Shown here: piece by piece, positions 16,289 through 23,865 of the stretch
Numbering within the stretch: the stretch's first letter is position 1
Layout: each line of letters begins with the position of its first letter
Assembly: GCA_009921985.1 (NCBI GenBank)
Contig: RFWS01000004.1
Location: 1-28,366 of the forward strand
Length of the DNA: 28,366 nucleotides
Direction: 5' to 3'
Origin: a bacterium
GTDB lineage: Bacteria; Verrucomicrobiota; Verrucomicrobiia; Methylacidiphilales; Verrucolacustridaceae
Made by a program: the position numbers and the translations under genes
Notes under the pieces: model-generated
Told to the model about the DNA's origin: nothing
What the model saw: only the letters and a program-made list of their open reading frames with translations
Databases searched by the model: none

Positions 16289-17787
16289 CCGGATAAATCC
16301 TTCACCTTTTGTTCGAGGATGGAAAGGTGGGCCTCGGGATCCAGAGGTTTACCGGTGGCGCGTTGGATGAGGTCCCCGGCGAGATAGCGTCGTCCATGGG
16401 CATGGATTTTTTGGCGAAGCCAGGCGAGGAGAGGCCGGTAGTCGCGGCAGACTAGGAAGGCTTCGAAATCCGGCAGATCACGGTGGGCGGCCTGCCAGAG
16501 TTGGGAGCCGGTGAGGTTGCCCAAAGTGTAGGTGGGGAAGTAGCCAAAGCCGCCCAGCGACCAGTGGATGTCCTGAAGGCAGCCCTTGGAGTCATCGGGT
16601 ACCTTTAGGCCAAGAAGTTTTTGAAAAAGCTCGTTCCATGCGGCCGGGAGATCGCGAACTTTGAGATCCCCGGAGATGAGGAGGGTTTCGAGCTGGAAGC
16701 GGAGAAGGATGTGGAGGTCGTAGGTGACCTCGTCGGCCTCGACGCGGATGAAGGAGCGCTCGACGGCGTTGGCAGCCCGCCAGCAATGCTCCCAGTTGTG
16801 ACCGGTGAGGTCGGGAAAGGTACGCGCGAAATCGGGCCACCAGGCCTTCCAAAAGGAGTGGCTGCGGCCGACGCGGTTTTCCCAGAGACGGGACTGGGAT
16901 TCGTGGATGCCAAGGGAGGCGGCTTGGCCCAGCGGTGTGCCCAGCTCTGCTTCGGGGAGGCCTTGGTCATAGAGCCCGTGGCCGGTCTCGTGGAGAACGC
17001 CGTAGAGCGAGACCATGAAATCGGTCTCGTCGTAACGGGTGGTCATGCGGGTGTCGTACGGGCCGAGGCCCGAGCAGAACGGGTGGGTGCTGGTGTCGAG
17101 ACGGCCTGCGGCGGTATCGAACCCGATTTTGGGGAGAAGGGTTTGGAGAAACTTTTCCTGATCGTGGCGAGGGTAGTGGCCGGAGAGGTTTTTTCGGGAG
17201 GGGTGGGCTGGTATGGTGAAGGCCTTTTCGGAGATAGTGACGAGGCGAGGTTGGAGTTTTTCAAAGAGAGCGGCGACTTCCTTAGTTTTCCAGCCTGGCT
17301 CGTAGCCTTCGAGGAGGGCGTCGTAGGGTTGGCCGGAGTGGCCCCAGAGGTCGGCCATGCGGCGGGCGAGGGAGAGGAGTTTTTCAAGATGGGGGGCAAA
17401 GGAGGCAAAGTCGGATCTCTTGCGGGCCTCGACCCAAACCGAACGGGCGAGACCGCTGGCGCGTTCGTTTTCCTCGACAAGATCGGTGGGGATTTTGGTG
17501 GCGCGATTGTAGTCGTGTCGCCACCGGGCGAGACAGGCGGCCTCGGGGCTGTCAGCGGGGGGCTGGGCGGCTTCGCAGGCGGAAAGCCAACTGCCGACTT
17601 CCGGAGCGGTGGCGAGGCGGTGGGCGATGCCGGCGATCTGGGCGGACTGCTCCGCGCGGAAACCGTGGGATTTGGGTGGGAGGAGGGTTTCCTGATCCCA
17701 ACCAAGCAACCCACCGGTGGCGCCGAGGAGGGCTAGTTCCCGTCCGCGGGCGCGCAGTTTCTGGTAGGCCTCAGGCAGGGCTGGCAT
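16285..17787 (-). CDS. M32 family metallocarboxypeptidase (Taq-type)
   Basis: M32 enzymes are cytosolic zinc or cobalt carboxypeptidases that remove C-terminal residues from peptides. The 500 residues match the family length. The metal site HETGH lies at about 266-270, with the third ligand in HESQSRLWEN at about E296; DTRMTTRYDE upstream and the late IHWSLGGFGYFPTYTLGN are also family hallmarks. The N-terminal LLGWDQETLLPP is typical. I chose ATG 17787 because family members begin shortly before this region; an in-frame ATG at 17841 would add 18 residues that overlap a palindrome. Neither start has a good ribosome binding site. It overlaps the downstream GT2 gene by four bases and lies 157 bases after the FkbM gene. 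Confidence 0.9.
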   Translation of the reverse strand: MPALPEAYQKLRARGRELALLGATGGLLGWDQETLLPPKSHGFRAEQSAQIAGIAHRLATAPEVGSWLSACEAAQPPADSPEAACLARWRHDYNRATKIPTDLVEENERASGLARSVWVEARKRSDFASFAPHLEKLLSLARRMADLWGHSGQPYDALLEGYEPGWKTKEVAALFEKLQPRLVTISEKAFTIPAHPSRKNLSGHYPRHDQEKFLQTLLPKIGFDTAAGRLDTSTHPFCSGLGPYDTRMTTRYDETDFMVSLYGVLHETGHGLYDQGLPEAELGTPLGQAASLGIHESQSRLWENRVGRSHSFWKAWWPDFARTFPDLTGHNWEHCWRAANAVERSFIRVEADEVTYDLHILLRFQLETLLISGDLKVRDLPAAWNELFQKLLGLKVPDDSKGCLQDIHWSLGGFGYFPTYTLGNLTGSQLWQAAHRDLPDFEAFLVCRDYRPLLAWLRQKIHAHGRRYLAGDLIQRATGKPLDPEAHLSILEQKVKDLSG

Positions 17788-17805
17788 TTGCCAATGATGC
17801 GACAA

Positions 17806-17829
17806 GAAAACATCCCATGGAATGTTTTC
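17806..17829 (-). promoter_or_regulatory. 24-base near-perfect palindrome upstream of the M32 gene
   Basis: GAAAACAT and ATGTTTTC are perfect 8-base arms around a centre that itself contains the palindrome CCATGG; only one symmetric pair mismatches. It ends 18 bases before ATG 17787. This could be an operator for a dimeric repressor or a hairpin near the ribosome binding region. Confidence 0.4.
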
Positions 17830-17944
17830 GTATGGATACAAAAGGGATTAGATCATGGGTTCTGTGGTCTCCAAATCCTGTTCCATATCCATATGCTTGG
17901 AGCATGATGAAAGAAGCTACAAAAGACTGGCAATGGTTCGGCGG

Positions 17945-18802
17945 TTAAATCCGAAAACTCGGTGAGACAAAGAAGGAATTATAAGAACAACCATTGTCCA
18001 CACGTGCGGGCTTAAACTTTTGTGCGGAAGAATCCCATACAACAAAACGATATCCACGATCGATGAGCCAGGACGCGACCTTGTTCTCTTGGCTTCCTTG
18101 GCGCGCCAAGTTGTTTGGGTCTAGCTCGATCTGCAAAACAGCACAGGAACCCGCGAAAAACAAAGGCTCTGCACCTTCCAAGGCGCGCATCTCAAAGCCC
18201 TCGACATCCAACTTGAGAAAGTCAATTCTCTGAACTCCTTCAGAACGGCAAATGTCGTCAAGACGGATAATCTCGACAACCAACCCAGAGCCCTTATTGG
18301 AAAAATGGCTGCGCGAGCTATCATTGGCGTTCTCATAAAAAAACCCGGTTCCCGCGCAATCTCCCACAGCGAGAGGAAAAATATGGACGTTATCGGCACA
18401 ATTTTTTTCAACATGTTCTTTGAGCCGGCTAAAGTTTTTGGGTGAAGGCTCAAAGGCCAGCACCCGTCCCCCCGGGGCAACGCGCTTTGCCATAAATAAA
18501 GTATGGAGGCCGATATTTGCACCGACATCCACCGCAACCATCCCTTTTTGAAGAAAGGAGTCGTAGAATGCGAAGAGGTCTGGCTCACTATTTCCGAAAT
18601 AAAACGTCAGGCGCGAGACACCCTCGCCTGGTTGGAGTCGGACAGCAAAGGTACTGTCAAAAACAAAAGGAATCTCCCACTTAAAAAACTTTGCCCCCTC
18701 CCAAATCAGGGCACGCCAGGCAACGAGCAGCGGGGTTTTTTGAAAAACAGGGTTATGAAAAAGCCACCGAAGCTTACTAAAAAAAGCAGAAGCCAGCTTC
18801 AT
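17945..18802 (-). CDS. FkbM-family SAM-dependent methyltransferase
   Basis: FkbM methyltransferases usually O-methylate sugars or small molecules and are frequent in polysaccharide clusters. The 285 residues show the SAM-binding VDVGANIGLHTL (91-102), the acidic loop FEPSPKNFSRLKEHV (from 117), and the family motif IDFLKLDVEGFEMRAL (from about 193). The first 60 residues are basic and hydrophobic, possibly membrane-associating. The gene and its upstream spacer are clearly richer in A and T than the neighbours, which may indicate more recent acquisition. It starts four bases after the stop of the upstream unknown gene, so they are probably one transcript. The acceptor is unknown; a methyl group on the polysaccharide is the natural guess. 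Confidence 0.88.
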   Translation of the reverse strand: MKLASAFFSKLRWLFHNPVFQKTPLLVAWRALIWEGAKFFKWEIPFVFDSTFAVRLQPGEGVSRLTFYFGNSEPDLFAFYDSFLQKGMVAVDVGANIGLHTLFMAKRVAPGGRVLAFEPSPKNFSRLKEHVEKNCADNVHIFPLAVGDCAGTGFFYENANDSSRSHFSNKGSGLVVEIIRLDDICRSEGVQRIDFLKLDVEGFEMRALEGAEPLFFAGSCAVLQIELDPNNLARQGSQENKVASWLIDRGYRFVVWDSSAQKFKPARVDNGCSYNSFFVSPSFRI

Positions 18803-18806
18803 TCAA

Positions 18807-19526
18807 TCACTGCAAAGAATCTTTTTGCAGCAGGCCGCGGGCGATGAGTTTTTGGGCGAACTCGATCTGACTAGGGGCGAGTTGGGCAGCGGGGGCCTTA
18901 AGAAGGGGGCCGTCGAAGAGCTCGTAGTTGAAAAGCTGGTGGGCGACTTGGGGGAAGCGGTCGGGCGGGAGGATGGGGATAGCGAAGGCGAGGCGGTTGT
19001 CCGGATTGTCGTCTGTCTCCTGAACAGGAGCAGGGCGTCCTTGGCCAAGTTTTACCTGACCCTGGAAGCTGGTGACGCCGAGGTGCTGGGCCACGTGAAA
19101 ATTGTAGAGGAGGACTTCCTTAAGAGTGGCCTGCACTTCTGTCGGCGGGTTATCCCCGTTGCGGCACAGTTCGTCGAGCATTTCCTGCGGGGAGGCTTCC
19201 GCATCGTAAGCTTGCGCCAGCCAGAATAAGACCAAATAGAGCTGTTTTTGCATCTCGGCCGGGGCCCGGAGTTGGTTCAGGGCGGCGGGGTTAAGAAGTT
19301 TTTGGAGGTTCTCCTTGGCAATTTCGATTCGTTTGAGCTTTCCCATGCCTTCGGCTGCCGCCATAGAGTCGAGGATAAGGTTGTCATCCGGGGTCTCATA
19401 ATTTCCCCCGCCGAAAAGATCGGTATTAGCGTCGTAATCGTGTTCGATCAGAAACGGGAGGGGCACAGGCGGTGCTGAGGTACAATTACCCGCTATCCAT
19501 ATGAATAAAAAAACCAAGCACCTCAT
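18807..19526 (-). CDS. Unrecognised probable exported protein
   Basis: I do not recognise this 239-residue protein. The first 18 residues (hydrophobic FLFIWIAG-type core, then CTSAPP) look like a signal peptide, but no standard lipobox is present. Residues 25-60 are rich in Asp, Asn and Gly (ANTDLFGGGNYETPDDN); the rest is mainly helical with Ala, Leu and Gln. No catalytic motif is apparent. The start is ATG 19526 with AAGGAA about 12 bases upstream. That site lies inside a hairpin, described as a separate feature. It sits between a PAS membrane protein and a FkbM methyltransferase on the same strand, four bases before the latter. Reality of the gene is supported by composition, frame length and tight packing. 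Confidence 0.7.
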   Translation of the reverse strand: MRCLVFLFIWIAGNCTSAPPVPLPFLIEHDYDANTDLFGGGNYETPDDNLILDSMAAAEGMGKLKRIEIAKENLQKLLNPAALNQLRAPAEMQKQLYLVLFWLAQAYDAEASPQEMLDELCRNGDNPPTEVQATLKEVLLYNFHVAQHLGVTSFQGQVKLGQGRPAPVQETDDNPDNRLAFAIPILPPDRFPQVAHQLFNYELFDGPLLKAPAAQLAPSQIEFAQKLIARGLLQKDSLQ

Positions 19527-19559
19527 TAATCAAAGCTATTCCTTAATTTGATTAAGGAA
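19526..19559 (-). promoter_or_regulatory. Two mutually exclusive hairpins over the ribosome binding site
   Basis: On the minus strand TTCCTTAAT and ATTAAGGAA form a 9-bp hairpin with a 3-base loop (19559-19539) that buries the AAGGAA ribosome binding site. An alternative pairing, TTAATCAAA (19555-19547) with TTTGATTAA (19534-19526), is also perfect over 9 bp and leaves AAGGAA in its loop, next to the start codon. Only one can form at a time. It resembles a translational switch or thermometer, or a nested DNA operator. Confidence 0.45.
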
Positions 19560-19655
19560 AGCCTTGAGCTAGAGCGCCTACACCCGGCCTGTATCCGACT
19601 ACTTAGATTTTCCCAACAAGACTCCAGCCCGTAGGGCGGTGGAAAAATTCCGGAA

Positions 19656-20309
19656 TCAGGACTCCCTGAGGATTGTCAAAAGACAGTGGTCGTTTTGCAC
19701 CACCACCGGCAAGTAGGTGGCACGGAAGAGCTTGTTTGACCGTTTCAACAAAAGAGGATGAATTTGTAGAAATTCGCTTCGCAAGCTCCCCGGGCCTGGT
19801 TGGGGTTGGCCCAATTCCTTATCCGGAGGGCTGAGAACGGCGAAGTGGGGCATCCCCACTAATTCTTCCTGGCTTTGTCCCGCCAATGCAGCCAGGGAGG
19901 TGCTGGCCTGAAGAATGTTACCGTTCGGATCACTCAGAATCCACGGAAGCGGCAGATTTCGGATCACTACGTCAAACTCACGCATCTGACGATTGAGGCG
20001 TTCTTTGTGCCAGGAGGCCCAAGTAGCCAGAAGGCCCCCCGCGATGACTGTGCTCGAACGAACCAAGGGGTACCTCGAGGCGTCTCGGATTAAAAAAAAG
20101 CTCAAAGCCGCAAATAATGGAACGGCAAACAGCACCAAGCGCCAGGAAAACAAGAAACCCAGCAACCCAACGCAAATTACGGAAAGGAGGGGCGAAAGAG
20201 TTTGGTCACCAAGAAGGCGGGTTGATATCTCCTCTGTAAAAAATATGAATGTCAAAAGAAATAGCAGCCAACAAAAGAAGCGAACCTCTAGCGGCAAAGT
20301 AATCTTCAT
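19656..20309 (-). CDS. Membrane protein with a PAS sensor domain, no output domain
   Basis: The 217 residues begin with three or four hydrophobic helices (about 9-26, 38-56, 58-75 and 84-97), then a charged linker HKERLNRQMREFD and a PAS domain (about 108-205) with NLPLPWILSDPNGNILQAS, LAALAGQSQEELVGMP and a late FRATYLPVVVQNDHCLLTI strand pair. Such a layout is normally followed by a histidine kinase or cyclase, but the protein ends with the PAS domain and the following 129 bases hold no continuation in any frame. It may sense a ligand or redox state and signal by protein contact. It follows the epimerase gene by nine bases, so it is probably part of the polysaccharide transcript. Confidence 0.75.
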   Translation of the reverse strand: MKITLPLEVRFFCWLLFLLTFIFFTEEISTRLLGDQTLSPLLSVICVGLLGFLFSWRLVLFAVPLFAALSFFLIRDASRYPLVRSSTVIAGGLLATWASWHKERLNRQMREFDVVIRNLPLPWILSDPNGNILQASTSLAALAGQSQEELVGMPHFAVLSPPDKELGQPQPGPGSLRSEFLQIHPLLLKRSNKLFRATYLPVVVQNDHCLLTILRES

Positions 20310-20318
20310 AGATCTACT

Positions 20319-21341
20319 CTACCCATCTTTGGATGGATTTATTAAAGCGGCGAGGGTTTTCTTGGGTAGCTTCCAACCCCGTACCTGGTGTAACCAGGCA
20401 GCGGTCTGAAGAATTCCCTGTTCTAAACTTGCCCCCCCCCGGCCCAGGACCTGAAAAGAGGCGGCCATGGGAATCGGATAATCTGTGGTCATGCTCTCCA
20501 CGCGGGTGGAGTCGATATAAAAACGCCGGCCTGTCAACCGAGAGATGGCATCTCCCCCCCGGCCCATCAAACGGAGGAAGGGACGTGGGATGCGGGGAGG
20601 AGTGCGTCCGTGGAGGATTCTGCAAAAGCCGGCAGCCCAGCGCCAGATGTCGTCGGTCTCGTCACCGACGTAAAATGTTTTTTTTGCAACCTCGCGTTCC
20701 GGAAGGCCAAAGAGGCCGCCGATTTGGTCAAGCACGTTGCCCACAAAGGCATAAGCCCGGCGAACCGGAGCCCCGCCGGGATGGAAATACCAGCCACGAT
20801 GGGCCACCCGCCAAAATTCCCGTTCATAACGCGCATGCCAAGGGCCCCACACATTCGTGGGGCGGATCAGGGTCCAGCAAAAGGGAAGATTCGCCTGCCG
20901 GGTCACTTTTTCCGTGATCACCTTGCTCGCCCCGTACACAGTGGATGGGGCGTAGTCCGTCTCCGATTTCGGTTGGTAGCCAGGGCCGCAAACATATTGG
21001 CTAGAGGTGATGATTGCCCGTCGGACGGTGGGACAACCTTCGATAGCTTTGAGAAAATTCAAGGTTCCGAGAGTATTGTCCCGATATCCCTCTTCCACGG
21101 TGGTCGTTTCCACACAATCCGAGCGAGCCGCCAAGTGCAGCACATGGGTCGGGCGAAACCCGTGTATTTGGGCCTGCAAGCGGGATCCCTCCAAAAGATC
21201 GGCCTTTTCCCAGAAACGAAGATGTTCGGCCAGCTCCGGGGCCTTTCGGTCCAAATTGAGAAGCGCCTCCGCGCGGGGCAAAAAGCGCTCCACGGCGTTC
21301 AAGCCGATAAAGCCCGAGCCGCCGGTGACCAAAAGTCTCAT
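20319..21341 (-). CDS. NAD-dependent sugar epimerase/dehydratase (extended SDR)
   Basis: Extended short-chain dehydrogenases of this kind modify nucleotide sugars. The 340 residues contain the nucleotide-binding TGGSGFIG (6-13), the HLAARSD segment (about 69-75), a serine pair in ITSSQYV (113-114) and the catalytic YGASK (Y136, K140), then the substrate-region IRPTNVWGP. Length fits UDP-glucose-4-epimerase-like enzymes. ATG 21341 is chosen because it starts right at the Rossmann fold and overlaps the preceding glycosyltransferase stop by four bases; the frame stays open for 43 further codons upstream, which are shadow. The exact reaction (epimerase, dehydratase or reductase) cannot be decided from sequence alone. 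Confidence 0.87.
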   Translation of the reverse strand: MRLLVTGGSGFIGLNAVERFLPRAEALLNLDRKAPELAEHLRFWEKADLLEGSRLQAQIHGFRPTHVLHLAARSDCVETTTVEEGYRDNTLGTLNFLKAIEGCPTVRRAIITSSQYVCGPGYQPKSETDYAPSTVYGASKVITEKVTRQANLPFCWTLIRPTNVWGPWHARYEREFWRVAHRGWYFHPGGAPVRRAYAFVGNVLDQIGGLFGLPEREVAKKTFYVGDETDDIWRWAAGFCRILHGRTPPRIPRPFLRLMGRGGDAISRLTGRRFYIDSTRVESMTTDYPIPMAASFQVLGRGGASLEQGILQTAAWLHQVRGWKLPKKTLAALINPSKDG

Positions 21342-22498
21342 GCCCTGGGCCCCAAAACCTCGCGGTAGATTTTTACTATGCCAGTCATGGTGTGATCCAG
21401 GGTAAGCATGCGGGCGATTCTTTCGCGCCCAGCCTGGCCGAATTGAAGCCTGAGCATCGAGTTTGCACAAAGCTGTTCCAGCTGTTGAGCCAATGCCTGA
21501 GCGTCCCTAGGAGGCACAAGGAAGCCTGTTTCCCCCGGAACGACCTGTTCCGGTGAGCCCCCGATTTCCGTGGCGATGACGGGAAGCTGCAAGGCCATGG
21601 CCTCCAGAACCACGCCCCCAAAGGGCTCCGGCTGGGCGGAAGGAAGCACCATGATATCCATGGCCGCGTAGGCGGGACGGGCGTTGGGTAGCTCCCCGGC
21701 AAAAACGGCCGCTTTTTCCAGCCCCAGATCCCGGGCCAACGCCTTCATCCGTGGGATATGCTCTTCCGATCCCGGAGCGGCACCCCCAGCCAAAAGAATC
21801 CGCAGCTTGAATCCCCGGGCCCGTAGCTGTTGGGCCGCTTTCAGAAGATATTCCTGTCCTTTCCGGACAAACTTGATGCGGCCCACGGCACCAACCACGA
21901 TTTCCCCGTCTTCGAAACCAAAATTCCTGCGGGCTTCCGCACGCTCCAATGCCGAAATGGGAGGAAACTCGGCCAAATCCAAGCCGTTGTGAAGAACAGA
22001 AACTTTGGGCGAAGGAGGGAACTGGGCGGCGATGGGCTGGGAAACGCAGATTACCTTTTGAGAGAAGGCCAGGATATAGCGGGAATAAGGCCGCCAGAGT
22101 GCCCCAAACTCCTGAAACCAGTCTCTGACATGCCAAACGTGGGGCAAGCCAGCCATGCGCGCAGACCAAGCGGAGGACACGACCGTGCCAAGATTCGTGT
22201 GAACGAGAGAAAAACCCTCCTGCCGGATCCAGCGGGCGGTTTCGGCGGTCGCGCAGGGAAGGCCGGCCAAAAAGCGAACCAGCCCCATCGGATGGAAAAT
22301 CTTTCTGCTGATGACCCGCAAGGAATGCTGAACTTTGACCGGGAGCTGAGCTTCCCGGGCCAAGACGGCCAAGGGGCCATCGTTCGGCAAGAGGAGGGTG
22401 GGGCGAAATCCCAGCCCAGGAAGACGGCCAGCCATTCTTAATAGGGACCGACTGGCCCCATAAATGTCCGCACTGTTATGGACCAGAAGAACCTTCAT
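21338..22498 (-). CDS. Glycosyltransferase family 4 (GT-B fold)
   Basis: A 386-residue retaining glycosyltransferase. The N-terminal domain starts MKVLLVHNSADIYGASRSLL, with the glycine-serine loop typical of the family. The C-terminal domain holds VGAVGRIKFVRKGQEYLLKA (about 202-221) and the donor-binding EX7E motif in EPFGGVVLEAM (E291 and E299), followed by GGSPEQVVPGETGFLVPP. These features are diagnostic of GT4. It probably acts at the cytosolic membrane face, adding a sugar to a lipid-linked polysaccharide precursor. It overlaps the CapK-like gene upstream and the epimerase gene downstream by four bases each, so translation of all three is coupled. Donor sugar is not predictable. Confidence 0.92.
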   Translation of the reverse strand: MKVLLVHNSADIYGASRSLLRMAGRLPGLGFRPTLLLPNDGPLAVLAREAQLPVKVQHSLRVISRKIFHPMGLVRFLAGLPCATAETARWIRQEGFSLVHTNLGTVVSSAWSARMAGLPHVWHVRDWFQEFGALWRPYSRYILAFSQKVICVSQPIAAQFPPSPKVSVLHNGLDLAEFPPISALERAEARRNFGFEDGEIVVGAVGRIKFVRKGQEYLLKAAQQLRARGFKLRILLAGGAAPGSEEHIPRMKALARDLGLEKAAVFAGELPNARPAYAAMDIMVLPSAQPEPFGGVVLEAMALQLPVIATEIGGSPEQVVPGETGFLVPPRDAQALAQQLEQLCANSMLRLQFGQAGRERIARMLTLDHTMTGIVKIYREVLGPRA

Positions 22499-23865
22499 GG
22501 GTTATCCAGTGTGCGGTTGACCACATAACGGAATTTTCCCTCGCTGGCCGTATCCAGCTGATCGACCCGGGAAATTTCAAGCCGGGCGGAAGGACCCAGC
22601 AAGGGCAGCAGGTCTCCGGCCATTCCTTTCCGTATTTCCGCAAGGGACGTATCCCCGACGACGGAATCCAGTTTTAGCCTGAGCTCGTACCGGCCTTCTG
22701 GGAACTGCAGGAACTGATACTTTTCCAAGGCCGGGTGGCCATGCACGACCCCGACAAGGTGCCGAATCAGAACCGGAGAAATGTAATCACCCGAGGTTGA
22801 GGTGATGAAATCCGATCGACGGCCCTCGATCGAGCGCAGGGTGGGGAAAGGACTGGTTTGGCCGTGGGCGCTTCCCTGGATTGCCATGTCGCCGATTTCA
22901 TATCGGATCAAGGGGAAGGAGAGGTTGCCCAGGAGGGTCACCAGAATTCTTCCGGACTGCCCCTCCGCCACGGGACGGTTGTGGTCATCCAAGACCTCCA
23001 GCAGCACGTGGTTTGCGTAAATCAGCAACTCCCCGGCGGTGTTTTCGCAAACCATATCGGTGCACTCGCGGCTTCCATACTTGTTGTGGACTTTTCCACC
23101 GAAGGATTCCGTCAAAATCCGACGATTTCCCTCATAGACCGTTCCAGCGCACGCCATTACGGACCGGAAATGAGGAACCGCAAGATTCAGCTGCCGGGCC
23201 AAACGGGCGAGGCTCTCGGCGGCATCCACATAGGCCATCAGATGGTCCCGTGGGGCTTCAACCATTTGTTGCAGGTAGGCGCGGCAGCGGGTCTCATCCA
23301 TTCGGAAGGCGTTGAGGGGGGCCATGCCGGATAAGTGTTGGTCCACTCGTTTGGCCAAGTTTTCTGCCTGATCCTTCAGCTCGGCCGTGGAACCCCAAAG
23401 GTAGTAATAAGGCGTGCCGTAAGGAAATCCGCAAAGGTATTTGGAGAAAAGGCGTGAAGCCCGGCCACGATCCCGAAACTCCCGGTCATGAATCACCGTG
23501 ACGGGAATTCCGGTGGTGCCACCGGAGCGGACCTCCGTCCAAGAATAGGCCGAACCCGACCTGCGGCGCCGGCTGCTCCACATCAGGCCGGATGATTTTA
23601 GTTGCTGAAAATAAATCCGGAGGTCGTTTTTGGTTAGGATTGGAAATCGATCCAGACCGTCCCCGGGGTTCACGCGGCGGCGATAAAAAGGAATCCGATG
23701 CGCGGCATGGGCGAGCAGCGCTTCCAAACGTTGATGTTGCACGGCGCGGATTTTTTCCGGCGTGCTTTGGGATAGGGCAACGAACTCCTGATAGTGTTTT
23801 TCCAGTTCCGAGCCGATAAGGCGATGGAGACCAAAAAGGGCGGCTTGGGATGCGCGCGGTTTCAC
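22495..23865 (-). CDS. CapK/PaaK-like adenylate-forming enzyme
   Basis: CapK-type proteins resemble phenylacetate-CoA ligase and are found in capsule and exopolysaccharide clusters, where they may activate a carboxylate to decorate the polymer; the real reaction is seldom known. The 456 residues contain the phosphate-binding SGGTTGIPV (about 114-122), the FPILTKNDLR entry segment (about 74-83), a YGSRECTDM adenine-region motif in the middle, and IRYEIGDMA, the acidic motif of the adenylation fold. The C-terminal lid domain is present but short. It overlaps both neighbours by four bases (DUF362 gene upstream, GT4 downstream). Assignment to the superfamily is firm, substrate unknown. Confidence 0.88.
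   Translation of the reverse strand: MKPRASQAALFGLHRLIGSELEKHYQEFVALSQSTPEKIRAVQHQRLEALLAHAAHRIPFYRRRVNPGDGLDRFPILTKNDLRIYFQQLKSSGLMWSSRRRRSGSAYSWTEVRSGGTTGIPVTVIHDREFRDRGRASRLFSKYLCGFPYGTPYYYLWGSTAELKDQAENLAKRVDQHLSGMAPLNAFRMDETRCRAYLQQMVEAPRDHLMAYVDAAESLARLARQLNLAVPHFRSVMACAGTVYEGNRRILTESFGGKVHNKYGSRECTDMVCENTAGELLIYANHVLLEVLDDHNRPVAEGQSGRILVTLLGNLSFPLIRYEIGDMAIQGSAHGQTSPFPTLRSIEGRRSDFITSTSGDYISPVLIRHLVGVVHGHPALEKYQFLQFPEGRYELRLKLDSVVGDTSLAEIRKGMAGDLLPLLGPSARLEISRVDQLDTASEGKFRYVVNRTLDNP

Noticed and set aside
16621..17736. Plus-strand 371-codon frame opposite the carboxypeptidase
   Set aside because: Gly/Glu/Val-rich shadow of an M32 gene with an intact HETGH site.
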